From Tubiluchus corallicola (Eukaryota; Priapulida; Priapulimorpha; Priapulimorphida; Tubiluchidae): a DNA stretch of 64,000 nt. Of the stretch, positions 35,934 to 47,639 are shown one piece after another (position 1 is the first letter of the stretch; each line of letters opens with the position of its first letter). The notes under the pieces are model-generated. The model ran no database searches and was not told where the DNA came from. It saw only the letters and a list, made by a program, of their open reading frames with translations. The position numbers and the translations under genes are program-made. The stretch is taken from NCBI GenBank assembly GCA_030141605.1, contig JAQGDQ010000060.1, positions 551,001-615,000 of the forward strand, given 5' to 3'.

Positions 35934-38900
35934 TAGTATAGTCTTGAAATCTGATATGTCGAGCTTTAATATGTACAGGAATAAATTACTATCAAAAATG
36001 ACCATGGAGGGGCATTGCTTTCCAGTCTTTCCTCATTTAATACCAGTTAGCTAAGGAAATAACTTGCCTATTCGTATACAAAGCTAATATAATTAGCCTA
36101 ACGGAGTAACATTCGCTAGACTATCCAATGTCTGTAGTAGCTATATCCCACCAAGCGACTCGTGATGATGTAGCACACGTTAATTTTCTAATATGCACAA
36201 TCTAATTACGGAAGCCGAAGAGACAGGAGATAATGCATGTTTTAGATGATTGATACGTGCCATTACGTTAGAGTCTGATGTGTATTATGTTCCAAACACA
36301 GATGAAAGACGCAATTCATATGGCACCAAAATAGTTACAACTGTTGTATTAGACAGTGAATGGCACCAAATTAGTTACAACTGTTGTATTAGACAGTGAA
36401 TGGCACCAAATTAGTTACAACTGTTGTATTAGACAGTGAATGGCAACAAATTAGTTACAACTGTTGTATTAGACAGTGAATGGCAGCAAATTAGTTACAA
36501 CTGTTGTATTAGACAGTGAATGGCAGCAAATTAGTTACAACTGTTGTATTAGACAGTGAATGGCACCAAATTAGTTACAACTGTTGTATTAGACAGTGAA
36601 TGGCACCAAATTAGTTACAACTGTTGTATTAGACAGTGAATGGCACCAAATTAGTTACAACTGTTGTATTAGACAGTGAATGGCACCAAATTAGTTACAA
36701 CTGTTGTATTAGACAGTTTATATATATATATAAGAAGCCAGTACTCGTCCTTCGCACATGGTAACACATATAAGATATTCACTTATTTTTATATCATTCA
36801 ACATTCTGCAAGTTGGTATCTAACCAGCATCAGTGTAGGTGGTTGCTCTGTCTAACTCATTATTAAAGAAATTCCTTAAAGGACAAAACATCTTAATAAA
36901 TAATGTTTAAAAAATTAGTACACGACAATGATGACCTATGTATGTGTAGTTCTGAATGGCTCAGTGGTGTTACAGGTCGCGCGTGGCCAGCTATGGTAAT
37001 GTTTGGACAGACATACGTGATTAAATGCCCTTACCCACGTTACTGCCACTCTCAGCGTGGAAAATAACAATTTCCATATTAAGAATAACACCGCAAAAAT
37101 TGCAGACGTAATTGCATAGCTTATAACGTGCGAGAAGACCGGTTAACTAATTAGGCCTTTGGCTATTTAATGCGTGCATGAGCTTCAGCATAATATTCTG
37201 TCTTTTTTCAGATTAAATGATGGAATAAACGGACGGAAGTAACAGCAAAAGTACTGCACACATTTCTTGTTTTCTACCCGCTGCAGCAAACACTCGCATC
37301 GTTGACCATGATGACGCCAACTGTCTGTCAGTGATCTTCCCTGTGGCTTCTTATGGCACTAATAGAATTCACGGTTGCTACAAAAATTCCGTGTTTTCTA
37401 TAGTGTTCCGGGAAGACCATAGATGCATCAACGTACGACCTTACAGTTTGAAGCGGCCTGTCTTGGCATCCCGGTAAACACGATTTTTATCTGACAGTGC
37501 ATGGGTGTTCTTGGGCATGGCGGGGCATTATAATGAGATGCGACCCTGTCCCACTGGAAGCCAGTTACGAAAATGATTGGTCTGCAAAGACGTCACACAT
37601 TACTATAGTCATAATAATTAGGAGGTTTCTCTAGCCTTATACACACCATAATGAATATAGTACTTGGTAATTAGTACTTAGAAGCACTGTGGTGCCATCT
37701 ACTGTGGTCTTTAAAAACTTCTTCATGCGGAGTATCCAATTAAAAATATTGATGATTTTTAAACTTTTGAGGAATAGTTGGTTACCCGGATTTATTACTG
37801 CATGTCTGTAAACTCCTTTGCAATTTTCGAAGTATTTTATACTTATAATAAACAAGTAGACAGGTCAGTATAGCAAGGTTGTTCAACAATACCGTAATTA
37901 GTAAGAATTTTAAGTGCTCTTACTGTTGATTGAACTCGATTCCAGGTCTGATGTAACATTATGACTCTTGCTGAGAAAAACTTGCAACATTTTACAATGA
38001 CTATTGAAACAGGACCGAAATGAATTGTGACGTTAAGATTCATTTCATTTAAATCTTGGGCTAATATAGTGTCCATAATGGCCATAGTGAGTTCATTATA
38101 ACTTCCTTCTGCATGCAACGTACAAACCAGCATCTAATAACATGATAATTGTTGGTTTAGCTGGTTAAATTATACATCATACGTCATCACGCAAACGTCA
38201 GACGTCATTCTTGGCACTGGTAGAATTCACAGCTCATGCTTAACTGTGGCTTCTCTGGTGTCTCCAATGATGTGACAAATATTTCTACGCAAAGTTGTGA
38301 CACGGAGAAGCAGACAAGATTGTTCAACTCTCTTCCATACGATGAGAAAAGCTCCATTTTGTTTTTCTAAGATGGCCGAATAGCAATTTTGCGGGATTCA
38401 GGACAATCAGGATTCCATTCGACACAGCTGAATTTCGTGAAAATTACCAAATTTGAGGCAAGCAAATGATTTCTGAACTCGAATTTCTAAAACTTCAATT
38501 GGCAAAACCCGGTTCTCCATGACGGGAATACAAGTACCGTACCAAGATCTGGCTCCAAACTCATCTCCAGTTACTCCACTAATTACCACAAGACTATTTT
38601 GCAGAATCCCATGATGTTTCTGTACTCGTTGTAGTGACAAATCAGAAAATTAAGTAAATTTCTGCAATGGCCAAAAAAGACTTTGAGAAGCATCCGTTTA
38701 CAGTTTACATGATTACAACATACATCCAGAATTTCAGTAGCCGAAAAATTTACTGTAACTGTAAGAAAATCAGAAAAGTTTCTAACTTGTGGTGCATCAG
38801 TTGAGATACTAGTATTTAGTGACAACATTTTATCAAGGTGTAACAGAAATATTATCTGTTAATGTGAGTCCATTTGGATTAACTTAATTGTGTATCCACT

Positions 38901-39539
38901 GCAAGAGAACTTTGATTATGGCTTTTGATGTAGCATAACAAGTCTCCAGAGCAGGGGGCGTATTAACCAATACGTTAACAAAGGTTATAGTTCAGGGCGC
39001 CAAAGTTTGAGGGGCGTCAGATTTAAGAAAAATTTCTTATTTTCCTCAGAAAATGTGTATACATGTAAAGGGCGCATTTTATAACACCCCACAGGCACTT
39101 ACTGATAGCAGATTTTATATAGTTGCCACATAACGAACAAGTGCAAGGTGTTACACAACAAGCAGTTGCGCAGCCTGCTTATTATAAGCTCTATGCAAAT
39201 TCATGTAATTAATAATGACCACGTAGAAACCAGGTTAATAGTGTTTCTAATACACCACAAGTAATTGTTTAATATGTTCATTGCATGAACAACCATAAAT
39301 TCATGATAGTGATAGACGGAACAGAACTATGTGCCTAGGGTGTCGTAAGACGTTGATACACATCTGCTCAGGAGTTATAAGCCTTGCTACCCTGTGCCTT
39401 GATCATGAGAAGTTTGTACTGCTGTGATAGCTGCCATCTATACATAGTGAAACACATGCAAATATACGCAGAGCTTGGACACACGTAAAACTCATGCAAA
39501 TGTACTCAGAGCTTGCACACACGTGAAACATTCAAAGGG
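35934..39539. other. Intergenic stretch; no gene supported
   Basis: It contains the 40-bp minisatellite at 36321-36720. An isolated A-box-like tggctcagtgg near 36957 could be a SINE head without a B box. A 41-bp duplication lies around 39455-39535. No exon is supported. Confidence 0.35.
36321..36720. repeat. 40-bp minisatellite, ten copies
   Basis: Units start tggcaccaaattagttacaa every 40 bp from 36321 to 36681. Variants are only caccaaaat, caacaaat and cagcaaat, and two cagc units are adjacent. The array ends in a short (TA)n run. It is very homogeneous. Confidence 0.97.
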
Positions 39540-39770
39540 GAAGACAAGAGAGTTTTCTTAAAGTATATGCCAAAGAACTATCCATGCAAAGTTATGTTAA
39601 TTAGCAATATACTTACACAATGTTTGAAAGACTAATGTAATTGAAAAAGAAAATTCTTGATAATTTAAACTGTTCGCACCACTAGGTATAACGTCACTGC
39701 ATCGTCGTCCCAATGTGCATCAGTGATTCACCAAAAACACATTATTGATCTCTGGGATATCATCAACTAC
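39540..39770 (+). repeat. Degraded copy of the unclassified dispersed repeat
   Basis: It aligns with 47640-47860: aagtatat.ycaaa.aacttt.c, tttgaaagactaatg, aaagaaaattctt.rtaattta and caccaaaaa are shared. It abuts a LINE remnant. Confidence 0.6.
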
Positions 39771-39774
39771 TACG

Positions 39775-40430
39775 CTGAGGAAAATATAAATTCGGACAGC
39801 GTTTTAAACATTTCTAAAACAAAATGCATGACATTTCGTACTAAAATGAAACTGATCTAATGGATTAATACTAAAATAAATGATACCCGAACTGAACAAG
39901 TAAACGCAACTTTAATTTTCCAGGTTTTGTAATTGATCTACTGTTAACATGCTCTAAATATACAGACATAATATGTAAGAAAGTTCTAAAAGCGACAAGA
40001 ATTTTGACTAGGCTTAAATATTCTCTTCCAATAGATGCTAAAACGAACATCTACAATTCATTGATCATGATCCGTATAATCTATTGTTTACTTTTTGGAA
40101 GCAAAAATATTCTAAAGTTGGAATATTATAAAAAACACTTTAGGATGTTCTAAATTTAATGTTCACACTGAACCAGTGTTTAAAAATGTTAAAATTGTTA
40201 AAATTCAAGAGACATTATAATTTATTGCATTAGTTCAGGTCTTCCATAAGCATTCAAATTAGAAATTACCGGTTTATCACAAAAAATACAACGTTAATTC
40301 GGAATGTCGAAAAATATTCGTACCTCACCTGGTGCAACATTCCATTTACTACACTAAAACTCCAAAACATGCTGAACAATCTACACGTACGCTGTGCCTA
40401 AATGTTTAAATGAACTTCTGACTAATATCC
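39775..40430 (+). mobile_element. LINE 3'-end remnant (post-RT region)
   Basis: Broken frames give LNISKTKCMTFRTKMK, FVIDLLLTCSKYTD, KVLKATRILTRLKYSLP, IYNSLIMIRIIYCLLFGS and HTEPVFKN. This order is typical of the C-terminal end of jockey/CR1-like ORF2 proteins. Several stops and frameshifts interrupt it. It is related to, but not identical with, the tail of the element at 17-21 kb. Confidence 0.7.
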
Positions 40431-40594
40431 AAGCTAAATTATTCGTGCTGGCGAATATAGATTGCATCGTATTATTCAACGAAGAAAAATCATTATATGG
40501 ACACGTACTCATATCTGTACAATTAGAGATTGCTATGTGTGTCGAAAAACGATATACAGTATCGACCGCAGACGAGGTTGTGATTGTTATACAT

Positions 40595-41015
40595 TAGGGT
40601 GAGCATCGAACGTTCGAATCGAATTCGAACGCTCGAATTCGATTCGAACGAGTTTTTTTTAGTTCGAACTCGATTCGAATCCAAAACTATAGATTCGAAT
40701 AGTTCAGCACTTCAATCACATATGTTCCTGACCACTAAAACGATTGAAAAAACATGCAATTAGCGTAATTTAGCTGTGATTTCTGTGCACAATTTTAAAC
40801 AAATTACTAGTCGTTTTATTGCAGAACAAAATCTAGTGATACACATGATCTTTGTAAGACTAATTTTTACTGGTGGTTCGAAAACTTGTTCGAAAATCGT
40901 TCAATCTCAATTCGGTTCGAATTCGAAACACTGAAGTTCGGTTCGATTCGAATTCGAAAGTCACAAATTCGGTTCGATTCGAATTCGCTTTCTGGTAGAG
41001 AATGCTCACCCCCTA
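40595..41015. mobile_element. TAGGGGTGAGCAT hAT MITE, copy 4 (421 bp), perfect target duplication
   Basis: It starts tagggtgagcat and ends atgctcaccccccta-like (atgctcacc then cccta). The flanks are both ttatacat (40587-40594 and 41016-41023). This is the longest and cleanest copy, with dense TTCGAATTCGAAT subterminal repeats on both sides. Confidence 0.95.
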
Positions 41016-41023
41016 TTATACAT

Positions 41024-41885
41024 TCATGTTAGAAAGTTACCTGCAATCATTCCAATGTTACTGTGAAACCAAATGGAATTTACACCCTGTCGATACCTTA
41101 TAGCTACCGTTTGTAAAAAAAGAAGGTCTAGAAAACGGTTGTACATCCAACTTGGTTTACGCTTCAAAATAAAAAGATCAGAAAACAGCAAACTGATTTC
41201 AAACAGTTTTATTATTATTTAATGTACAATTATCTACATTGTGAATATGCGTATATCTATAAACAATCAACGACTAGTAAAATGACGCAAATGCAATTTC
41301 CTAACATGATTATACAATGGCTATACTACAACTTACAAACTGATAAAAAGTCACATACGTACAGCACTGTCAAAATAGTTTCAACAGAATTATCTACGAT
41401 CCATCTACAACAGAATTGTCTATAAGTTAACCAAGAAGTGAGTGATGCTTAATTATTGCCTGCATCAGTATTTACTCGATACTCAACTTAACTCAATGAA
41501 TCAGATGCTGGGGGGAAAAAGCTGAAAAATCTGGCAACATTTAACATTTATGTCAAATTCTTGCACACAGCAAAAACTTAAAAATTATATATTTTGCTTC
41601 ACCAGTTTCCAAAGCCTAAGTTCTATCGCACTTAAATAATTTAAGAAATAACAACTATAATTACGCCTAATTGTAAAGCTTTTGTACTCGTATATTAATT
41701 GGGTAAGCGTTTGTCAAGCCTGAAATGACCAACAAACATAAATTATACTATTATTACAAGATGAAGGACTTTTGATTTCATATTAATCAAAAGTTCTCAC
41801 TAAATCATACTATGTTTATACCGAATTTAAATAATCCAAAAAATTTTTATGGACTAAAAATCTCTTCTTTACTGTGTTACATTAG
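41024..41885. other. Non-coding stretch between MITE copy 4 and the composite inverted repeat
   Basis: No supported gene; AT-rich sequence with short frames only. Confidence 0.4.
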
Positions 41886-41985
41886 GTATACTGTAGTGAA
41901 GTTGGCTGATGCGTAATTCGCGTAAGCGAAGATTCCCCATATACGTAAAATGTCATAAAGTTGAAATCGGTGCGTTTCAAAGGCG

Positions 41986-42888
41986 TGTTGGGAGCCGTTT
42001 GGGCCACTGCGCCAAGTAGACCACTTGATGCGCTAAAAGTAGTGTCCTACATGGGCAGCCCAAGTAGGACACTAGCGATTTTTGTCGAGAAACTTGCTCT
42101 GGCAAAACTTGCTTCCAGTTTATATTACCATTGTTTATAAGTATTGTTATGACATAATAAAGCATAAAACAAAATTTCTTTTAGAAATGGATATTCCTTG
42201 GCAATTGACAAATGCATTTCTTACAATAATTTCATCATTATGATTAACTCCATTAATATATCATAACATTAAAACTAGTATCTAATGCTTTAAAGAGAGA
42301 AATTCTGCACACAGTTATTACAGAAATAATTGCAAATTTAACAGACAGACAGATGCTGCTAAGCCTTCACAACACCAAAAAGTAATTTTTAACATTTAAG
42401 AAAAGCAAGGATAATTAGTTTTAATATTATCAGTAGTATTGTAACATGTAGGGCACTGTCCTACATGGCTCGCTAGCCCATGTAGGACACATAGATCGCT
42501 AGAACGTTTACTTATAAGAAAACAATTATTTGCCCAAGAGGTAGTGAAACGGATCACCTGTTTGTGAAGTGAGACAAAATCAAAAATGATATACCTTAAA
42601 CAAATGTTGAATTCGCAAAAAAGTGGGGTTTTTTCACTTCAACAACATTAATATCGAAACCAAATTTAATATTGTCCGTTCTACCAGCTCAGAATAAAAT
42701 TCTTTTATTTTATTAGATGTATAATAAATTATTCAACGTGTATTAACGTTTTTAATTATTATTATTACATAAACAAGCACAACGGACGGTGTCAGTACAC
42801 TTAACGACTGAATTCACGACCTGTCTCTAGTGTCCTACTTGGGCTAGCCCAAGTAGACTTGGCGCAGTGGTCCAAACGGCTCCCAACA
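41986..42888. mobile_element. TIR DNA transposon (903 bp) inserted into a LINE fragment
   Basis: The left end is tgttgggagccgtttgg and the right end is its inverse ccaaacggctcccaaca; the repeat extends to about 32 bp (ccactgcgccaagt). The flanks are ggcg on both sides (41982-41985 and 42889-42892), and removing the element joins a LINE reading frame. Internal palindromes of gtcctac.tgggctagcccaagtaggac type occur three times. A 4-bp duplication does not match the common superfamilies well. No transposase. Confidence 0.8.
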
Positions 42889-43242
42889 GGCGAAACTACA
42901 GAAACATTTTGGGTATTAGATGGCCAAAGAAAATTTCAAACAAAGATCTATATGAAAAAATAAAAGAAGAACCTTGGACAATAAAAATATGCCGTTTAAG
43001 ATGGATTGGGCATATGCTTAGACTACCTGATGATATTCCAGTGAAGATAGCTCTTCAACAAGCCATAGAACCAGCTAAAAAACCTGCAGGAGGACAAATG
43101 TTAACATATTTTGATTTTGCACAGAAAGATTTAAACACTTCAGCATTGATCCTTAGAAATAAATGTACTTGGGGCATTGCGGCGAGCAGGGAGTCCTGGC
43201 ATAGGGAGGTGAGCAGAATCATGTCACTGGACGTGTGATTCA
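42889..43242 (+). mobile_element. LINE 3' fragment A (end of ORF2)
   Basis: The open frame reads RRNYRNILGIRWPKKISN, then LRWIGHMLRLPDDIPVK, ending SRIMSLDV stop. This RRxLRxILG...RWxGHxLRxP pattern belongs to the C-terminal region of non-LTR retrotransposon ORF2 proteins. A gatgatgatg tail follows. The 5' continuation (gtgcgtttcaaagg, about 41970-41984) lies across the inserted TIR element. Confidence 0.75.
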
Positions 43243-43850
43243 TTGGATGATGATGATTTTAAGTACTTAGGCAGTCTTCTAGTAACAGATGAAGATATAT
43301 CAAGACGAAAAATCCTAGCACTAGCTACATATTCCAAATTAACAAAAAATTTTGAAAGTAAGAGGATCAGTTTCGATACAAAATTAAGAATCTTTGCTGT
43401 ACTCGTGGGAACTGTGTTTCTCTATAACTTAGAATTATGGACAATTAAAGCACAACACGAATCAGAAATTAATGCATTTCAAAGAAGAAACTACAGGAAC
43501 ATTCTATGAATAAAATGGCCAAACAAAATATCAAACCAAGATCTGTACAATAAAGTCAAAGCAGAGGAATGAACAATTAAAATCAAAAGGAGAAGATTAA
43601 GATGGATAGGGCATGTTATGACTACCAGATGACAGTCCATTAAAGTTAGCTTTCAAAGAAGCAGTGCAGAAAGAAAAGAAACTGCAAGGAGGACACCTGC
43701 TGACTTATATCAATTTCATGCAAAAAAATCTTATCAACACACCATTAGATATCAAAAATACAGAGTCATGGGAGGTTGCAGGTGACAGGGCAGCATGGAG
43801 TAAAGTGATCAGGAGAGTCATGTCAAATGACATGTGACTCCAAAGATGAT
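43243..43850 (+). mobile_element. LINE 3' fragment B, head-to-tail paralog of fragment A
   Basis: The frame gives FKYLGSLLVTDEDISRR, NLELWTIKAQHESEINAFQR and RNYRNIL, then stops and frameshifts through IKWPNKISNQDLYNK and RLRWIGHVM. It ends in a gatgatgagatg tail. It extends further 5' than fragment A and is more decayed at its 3' half. Confidence 0.75.
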
Positions 43851-44464
43851 GAGATGATTTTAAGTTGTTTAAAGCCAATAAAGTTTTGCTACCACTTAAA
43901 TTTTGGTTTTATATCCCAGTAACTCTGCAAAAATTTAAAAACCACTCTATGACATTTTAAATGTATGGGAAACCTTCGCTTACACAAATGATACATCAAC
44001 TAACTTCACCACACATACAACTTACACTTTGTTAATTTTCAAAAACGTGAACCCTGGCAGGTCGTAAAATAACAAGATTTTTATAAACCTAAAACACCTT
44101 TATTGAATATCATAAACGCTTGCACAACCTAGCCTACAAATAGCACCTGTTTACAGCAAGCAGAATAATAATATTACTTGTTCACTAATTACATGCTTAT
44201 TAGCTATAGCTCATACACAAATATCAAACACTTGTCCCTATTCTATAATCAATGGAATGGTTTTGGCAAGAGAAAATTAACGACACTGGAAATACTGGAT
44301 GACGAAATTTACCAAAAAATATAAAAGACAGGCACATGATTTTCCAACTAAAAAGACCTTAGGGTAATTGGAAAATTCAATCCAAACTGACAAGATTAGT
44401 GTAAGTTCACCATCTATTTGCTTTAGCATAGACCTGGATGTTCAATATTTCATCACACAGCAGC

Positions 44465-44945
44465 AGACTTGTGCAGACTGGCACTTATTGTCAACAGGTT
44501 GCTTAATCTAAGCCATTAAGTCAATGTTAGCCATGAATCAGAAAAAATACCGTCTGGTACAGAGAAATATCTCTGTTTATTTTTCACACATCTTGTGACT
44601 TCTTGCTCAATTCTTTGTTACATTGCAAAAAATGTTTTATGATCTTTCGTTGCTATGTATAATTCTTTTCGGGTACGACATCATATCCTTTCTTTTTAGG
44701 TACGACACCATAGAAACAATGGCTTCATCTTGATAAGGTAACTGTTACCCAACAATATCCAGTTTATAAATTTCACTTTGATAACTGAGCTTAGATAATG
44801 AATCCTCGACACAAAGTAACTGAAACAAGAAGCTGTCCAAGACCTAAGTGATAAAACCATTGATACTTTTAAAACTACAGATATTTACATAATGTACATT
44901 TGATTACATGCTCAGGAATAAAAATAATGGTTGTTGTAGCAAGTG
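44465..44945 (-). pseudogene. Decayed partial copy of the BEN-like gene at 46255-47370
   Basis: The 3' part (44465-44640) aligns with the C-terminal BEN region (FMANIDLMA, then a stop and IK; the parent has FMDNIELMAQIK). The next block (about 44690-44735) matches the ggtacgacaacacagaaaca region. The last block (44820-44945) matches the 5' UTR (agctgtccaagacct, atacttttaaaactacag). About 700 bp corresponding to the middle of the parent gene is missing. Several stop codons interrupt the frame, so it is a dead, internally deleted tandem duplicate. Confidence 0.85.
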
Positions 44946-46254
44946 TATATATCATATCTAATGTTTAGATAAACATTTTTACATTATTATATTTCATTTT
45001 AGTAATAGTTTACAGTTCATTTAATGCTTGAGAACGGATTATTTGCTTTTACTTTATTTTTTATGGGAATAAGTGATTCGGCACTCAACCAAATAGGTTT
45101 TCAGACACTTTTTAGGAACGAATTATGGTCGAAAACAGAGGTATTACTGTACACCAATCCAATTCCAATGTGTGCCTGCCTATTTTCAAATTAAAACAGA
45201 ATGCATGTTCTACTACTACAAATACCAAGTGAGTTCATAAATTATTAAACTTCTGGCTTTACCACATGATTTCAATGAATGGTTTAGTGTTCTAAACTGT
45301 TTTAGATTCAATGAGTCAATACTGTATTTTCAAACTGATGTTCCTAATTTATCACCAACTTGACAAGGAGAAGTTTTAACGCTGTTTGAAATTTAACAAA
45401 GCCAGTGAACAAACGTGTAATTTTCCATTTGCGCGAACAGTGTAAACTGTCAAACTAAAATTGACAAACAAAAACTCTCAGCCTATAAACTGACGCACGT
45501 TCAGATGACGTAAAATGTTACTCCGTCAAACTCTGGTAATAACTATACAGGAAGGGGTGTCAGTCAAATTATGGTGCCAACATGAAGACGTGCTTTGTCG
45601 TCTATAGGTCCAGCTTGCAAGATTGAAAAGAGAAATTGGAAAAGAAAGAGTTAGAAAAGTTTGGATGAAAAAATAACTACAGTGAAGAATTGAAAGAGGC
45701 AGTTACAGCCTGATTTACAAAAATTTAAACATTGGGGTGTCGCGTGACTTTCTGAATTATATGCGTATGCCACACTTACAATATTTGACTGTTTATTGCA
45801 AGAAGTTGAATTTAACTAATCAACGTCTGCATAACACATCTACAGTACTGTAGCAAAATGTTTAGTCAAGTGGAAGAAAACAGTATAGCAAAATCAAAAT
45901 CTCCTTTGTACTACCATTGTTCGCGAAAATGATCACTACCATTGGGCCCCTGCGCGAAAATGATCAATCGGCATATGATGTTCGAACAAGGGGATGCTAT
46001 TACTGCTGAGTCTGAGTTTGTCAGTTTCGCTGTTTACACGATCAAACTAGTTTGCCAAACTAAAACTGACAAAGAAGTTTGATGAAAAAACTGATTATTT
46101 AAATGAGTTTAAACTGCTTTACCGATACACGAATATTAATATTATGTAAGTCATAAATAAAAGTGAAAAAGAGTAAAAACATCCTAGGTTAAATCTCAAA
46201 TAGAAGACTCGTCCTGATCTAAGCTGGATTAATAATTCACCACCCTAATTTGTT
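44946..46254. other. Spacer between the BEN-like pseudogene and the intact BEN-like gene
   Basis: It contains a pogo-like end (45060-45151). Inverted arms with gtgtaaac and tgacaaac motifs (about 45440-45475 and 46016-46045) may mark another small transposon of about 600 bp. No exon is supported. Confidence 0.4.
45060..45151 (-). mobile_element. Pogo/Tigger-like terminal fragment
   Basis: The reverse complement begins tacagtaatacctctgtttt and continues cgaccataattcgttcct, a typical pogo/Tigger terminus. Only one end is recognisable. Confidence 0.6.
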
Positions 46255-47370
46255 TTAAAGGAAAATCCGCTTCTGGACACTTGGAGACCGTGTTTTATCG
46301 CGCAGCCATGTGCAATATCGACACTTTGCGTCAGCTGCTTTCTTAATCTGAGCCATCAGTTCAATGTTATCCATGAATCCTGGAAAATACTGTCCGGTGT
46401 AATGAAATATCTTGTTCATTTTTCCCATGTCCAGCGACCTCTTGTTGGATTCTCTGTTCCGCTGCGAAAAAATGTTCAAGCGAAGGCACGAATCAGCGAG
46501 AACATCTCGCGTGAAGAAAACGTCTAACAGCTTCACGACAAAATGCTGCGGGTTCGTAACAATTGTGCTGACCTTGTACACCTCCTCGGCGATTGTTGCG
46601 TCGTCGTCCACTTCCAGTTTAATTTCATCTTTTTGCAAAAGCGAACACGCCACAGGAAGAGGATGCTGATCTGAGTTGATGGAAATGTTATTTAATAAGT
46701 CACTAGGTGACATACCCGGTTGATGACTGAAAGTAGCTCCGGGAAATAAATTACGCTGAAATGTTTCTTTAGGAAATGGTATTTGAATGGGCACTAATGA
46801 GTAATCTTTCTGTGTATGTTGCTCTGGAGTATCACTATTAAAGGCAGTACTATATGGAGGTGCCAGAAATTGTTCCGACTCTTCAGTCAATACAATGCAG
46901 TTGTCGTCGTCGTCAGTTTCTTGTTCAGCACGAATTTCACTTCCACTCGGTTGGCTTGTCACAGGACCGTCATCTGCAAACTTTTGACTATGAATCACAT
47001 CAAGGATCTGATCCAGCTTGTTCGACATTTCCGCGCGCTCTTTTCCGGCGATTTTCTGATTGTTCATTATTTTCCTATGATTCTTAAGAAGAATTTGTTG
47101 TTCATTGATCATCCCGGCTGATAAATTCATTACCGATGTCAAAGTTTGTTGTTGCTGGCTCATCATCTTGCCTTGTTCATGTACAATTCTTTTTAGGTAC
47201 GACAACACAGAAACAAGAGACTCTTCGTCTGGTGAATCTTTTAAATGATAGAGTTCTTTAACTTCTTTTCCTTGGCGAGACGATTGTTCTTCAACAATAT
47301 CCACATTATCAGTTTGATCTTCACCAATGGACTTTGATAGAGAATCTACGGCCTCTTGACTCTGACGCAT
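46255..47370 (-). CDS. BEN-domain-like protein with N-terminal coiled coil, 371 aa
   Basis: A single open exon from MRQSQEA (47370) to TAA. An in-frame stop lies upstream, so this is the likely start unless an upstream exon is spliced at ttggacag. Residues about 50-127 form a Gln/Lys/Glu-rich coiled coil. An acidic stretch (DDDDNCIVLTEES) at about 154-167 looks like a SUMO-interacting motif, and IKLEVD at about 250 is a SUMO-acceptor motif. Residues about 272-356 resemble a BEN domain: HFVVKLLDVFFTRDVLADSC, KRSLDMGKMNKIFHYTGQYFPG, and a helix ending KCRYCTWL. BEN domains bind DNA or chromatin proteins, and many BEN proteins repress transcription, so a nuclear repressor or adaptor role is inferred. 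It is a paralog of the gene at 49037-53520, with a dead copy 1.3 kb further left. Confidence 0.82.
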   Translation of the reverse strand: MRQSQEAVDSLSKSIGEDQTDNVDIVEEQSSRQGKEVKELYHLKDSPDEESLVSVLSYLKRIVHEQGKMMSQQQQTLTSVMNLSAGMINEQQILLKNHRKIMNNQKIAGKERAEMSNKLDQILDVIHSQKFADDGPVTSQPSGSEIRAEQETDDDDNCIVLTEESEQFLAPPYSTAFNSDTPEQHTQKDYSLVPIQIPFPKETFQRNLFPGATFSHQPGMSPSDLLNNISINSDQHPLPVACSLLQKDEIKLEVDDDATIAEEVYKVSTIVTNPQHFVVKLLDVFFTRDVLADSCLRLNIFSQRNRESNKRSLDMGKMNKIFHYTGQYFPGFMDNIELMAQIKKAADAKCRYCTWLRDKTRSPSVQKRIFL

Positions 47371-47639
47371 CGTGACTGGAGAGCGGAACTGTCCAAGACC
47401 TTTGTGATAAAATCAACAATACTTTTAAAACTACAGATTTGAATATCATACGTTTGGTTACACAGTTAAAAATATAATTAGTTGTTGTCGTTACAAAGAA
47501 GACTCAATAAAAACAGTATTTCCGGTTACAATAATCAAATTATCACATGGCTCTCTTTAAATTAAGAACAGTTCTACAGTAGCGCAAAAGTACGTAAATC
47601 CAAAATAATAACAATGTAAAGTTCAGTAAACAGTTCCAA

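Larger units (their letters stand above)
41886..44018. mobile_element. Composite inverted-repeat structure enclosing LINE tails and another transposon
   Basis: The arms 41886-41964 and 43944-44018 are inverted copies: gtagtgaagttggctgatg, gtaagcgaag and aaaatgtcataaag match the reverse complement of the right arm, with mostly transition differences. Between the arms lie LINE 3' sequences and the TIR element at 41986-42888. No clear target duplication flanks the arms, so the superfamily is unresolved. Confidence 0.65.

Noticed and set aside
36957-37020. A-box-like tggctcagtgg considered as a tRNA gene
   Set aside because: No B box and no cloverleaf; at most a SINE head fragment.
38940-39090. 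G-rich segment (agggggcgtattaaccaata, gggcgcc) considered as a hAT terminus
   Set aside because: No matching inverted end or target duplication was found nearby.
42889-43242. The 123-codon frame read as a host gene
   Set aside because: Its RRNYRNILG...LRWIGHMLRLP pattern is a LINE ORF2 tail, and a second decayed copy lies next to it.
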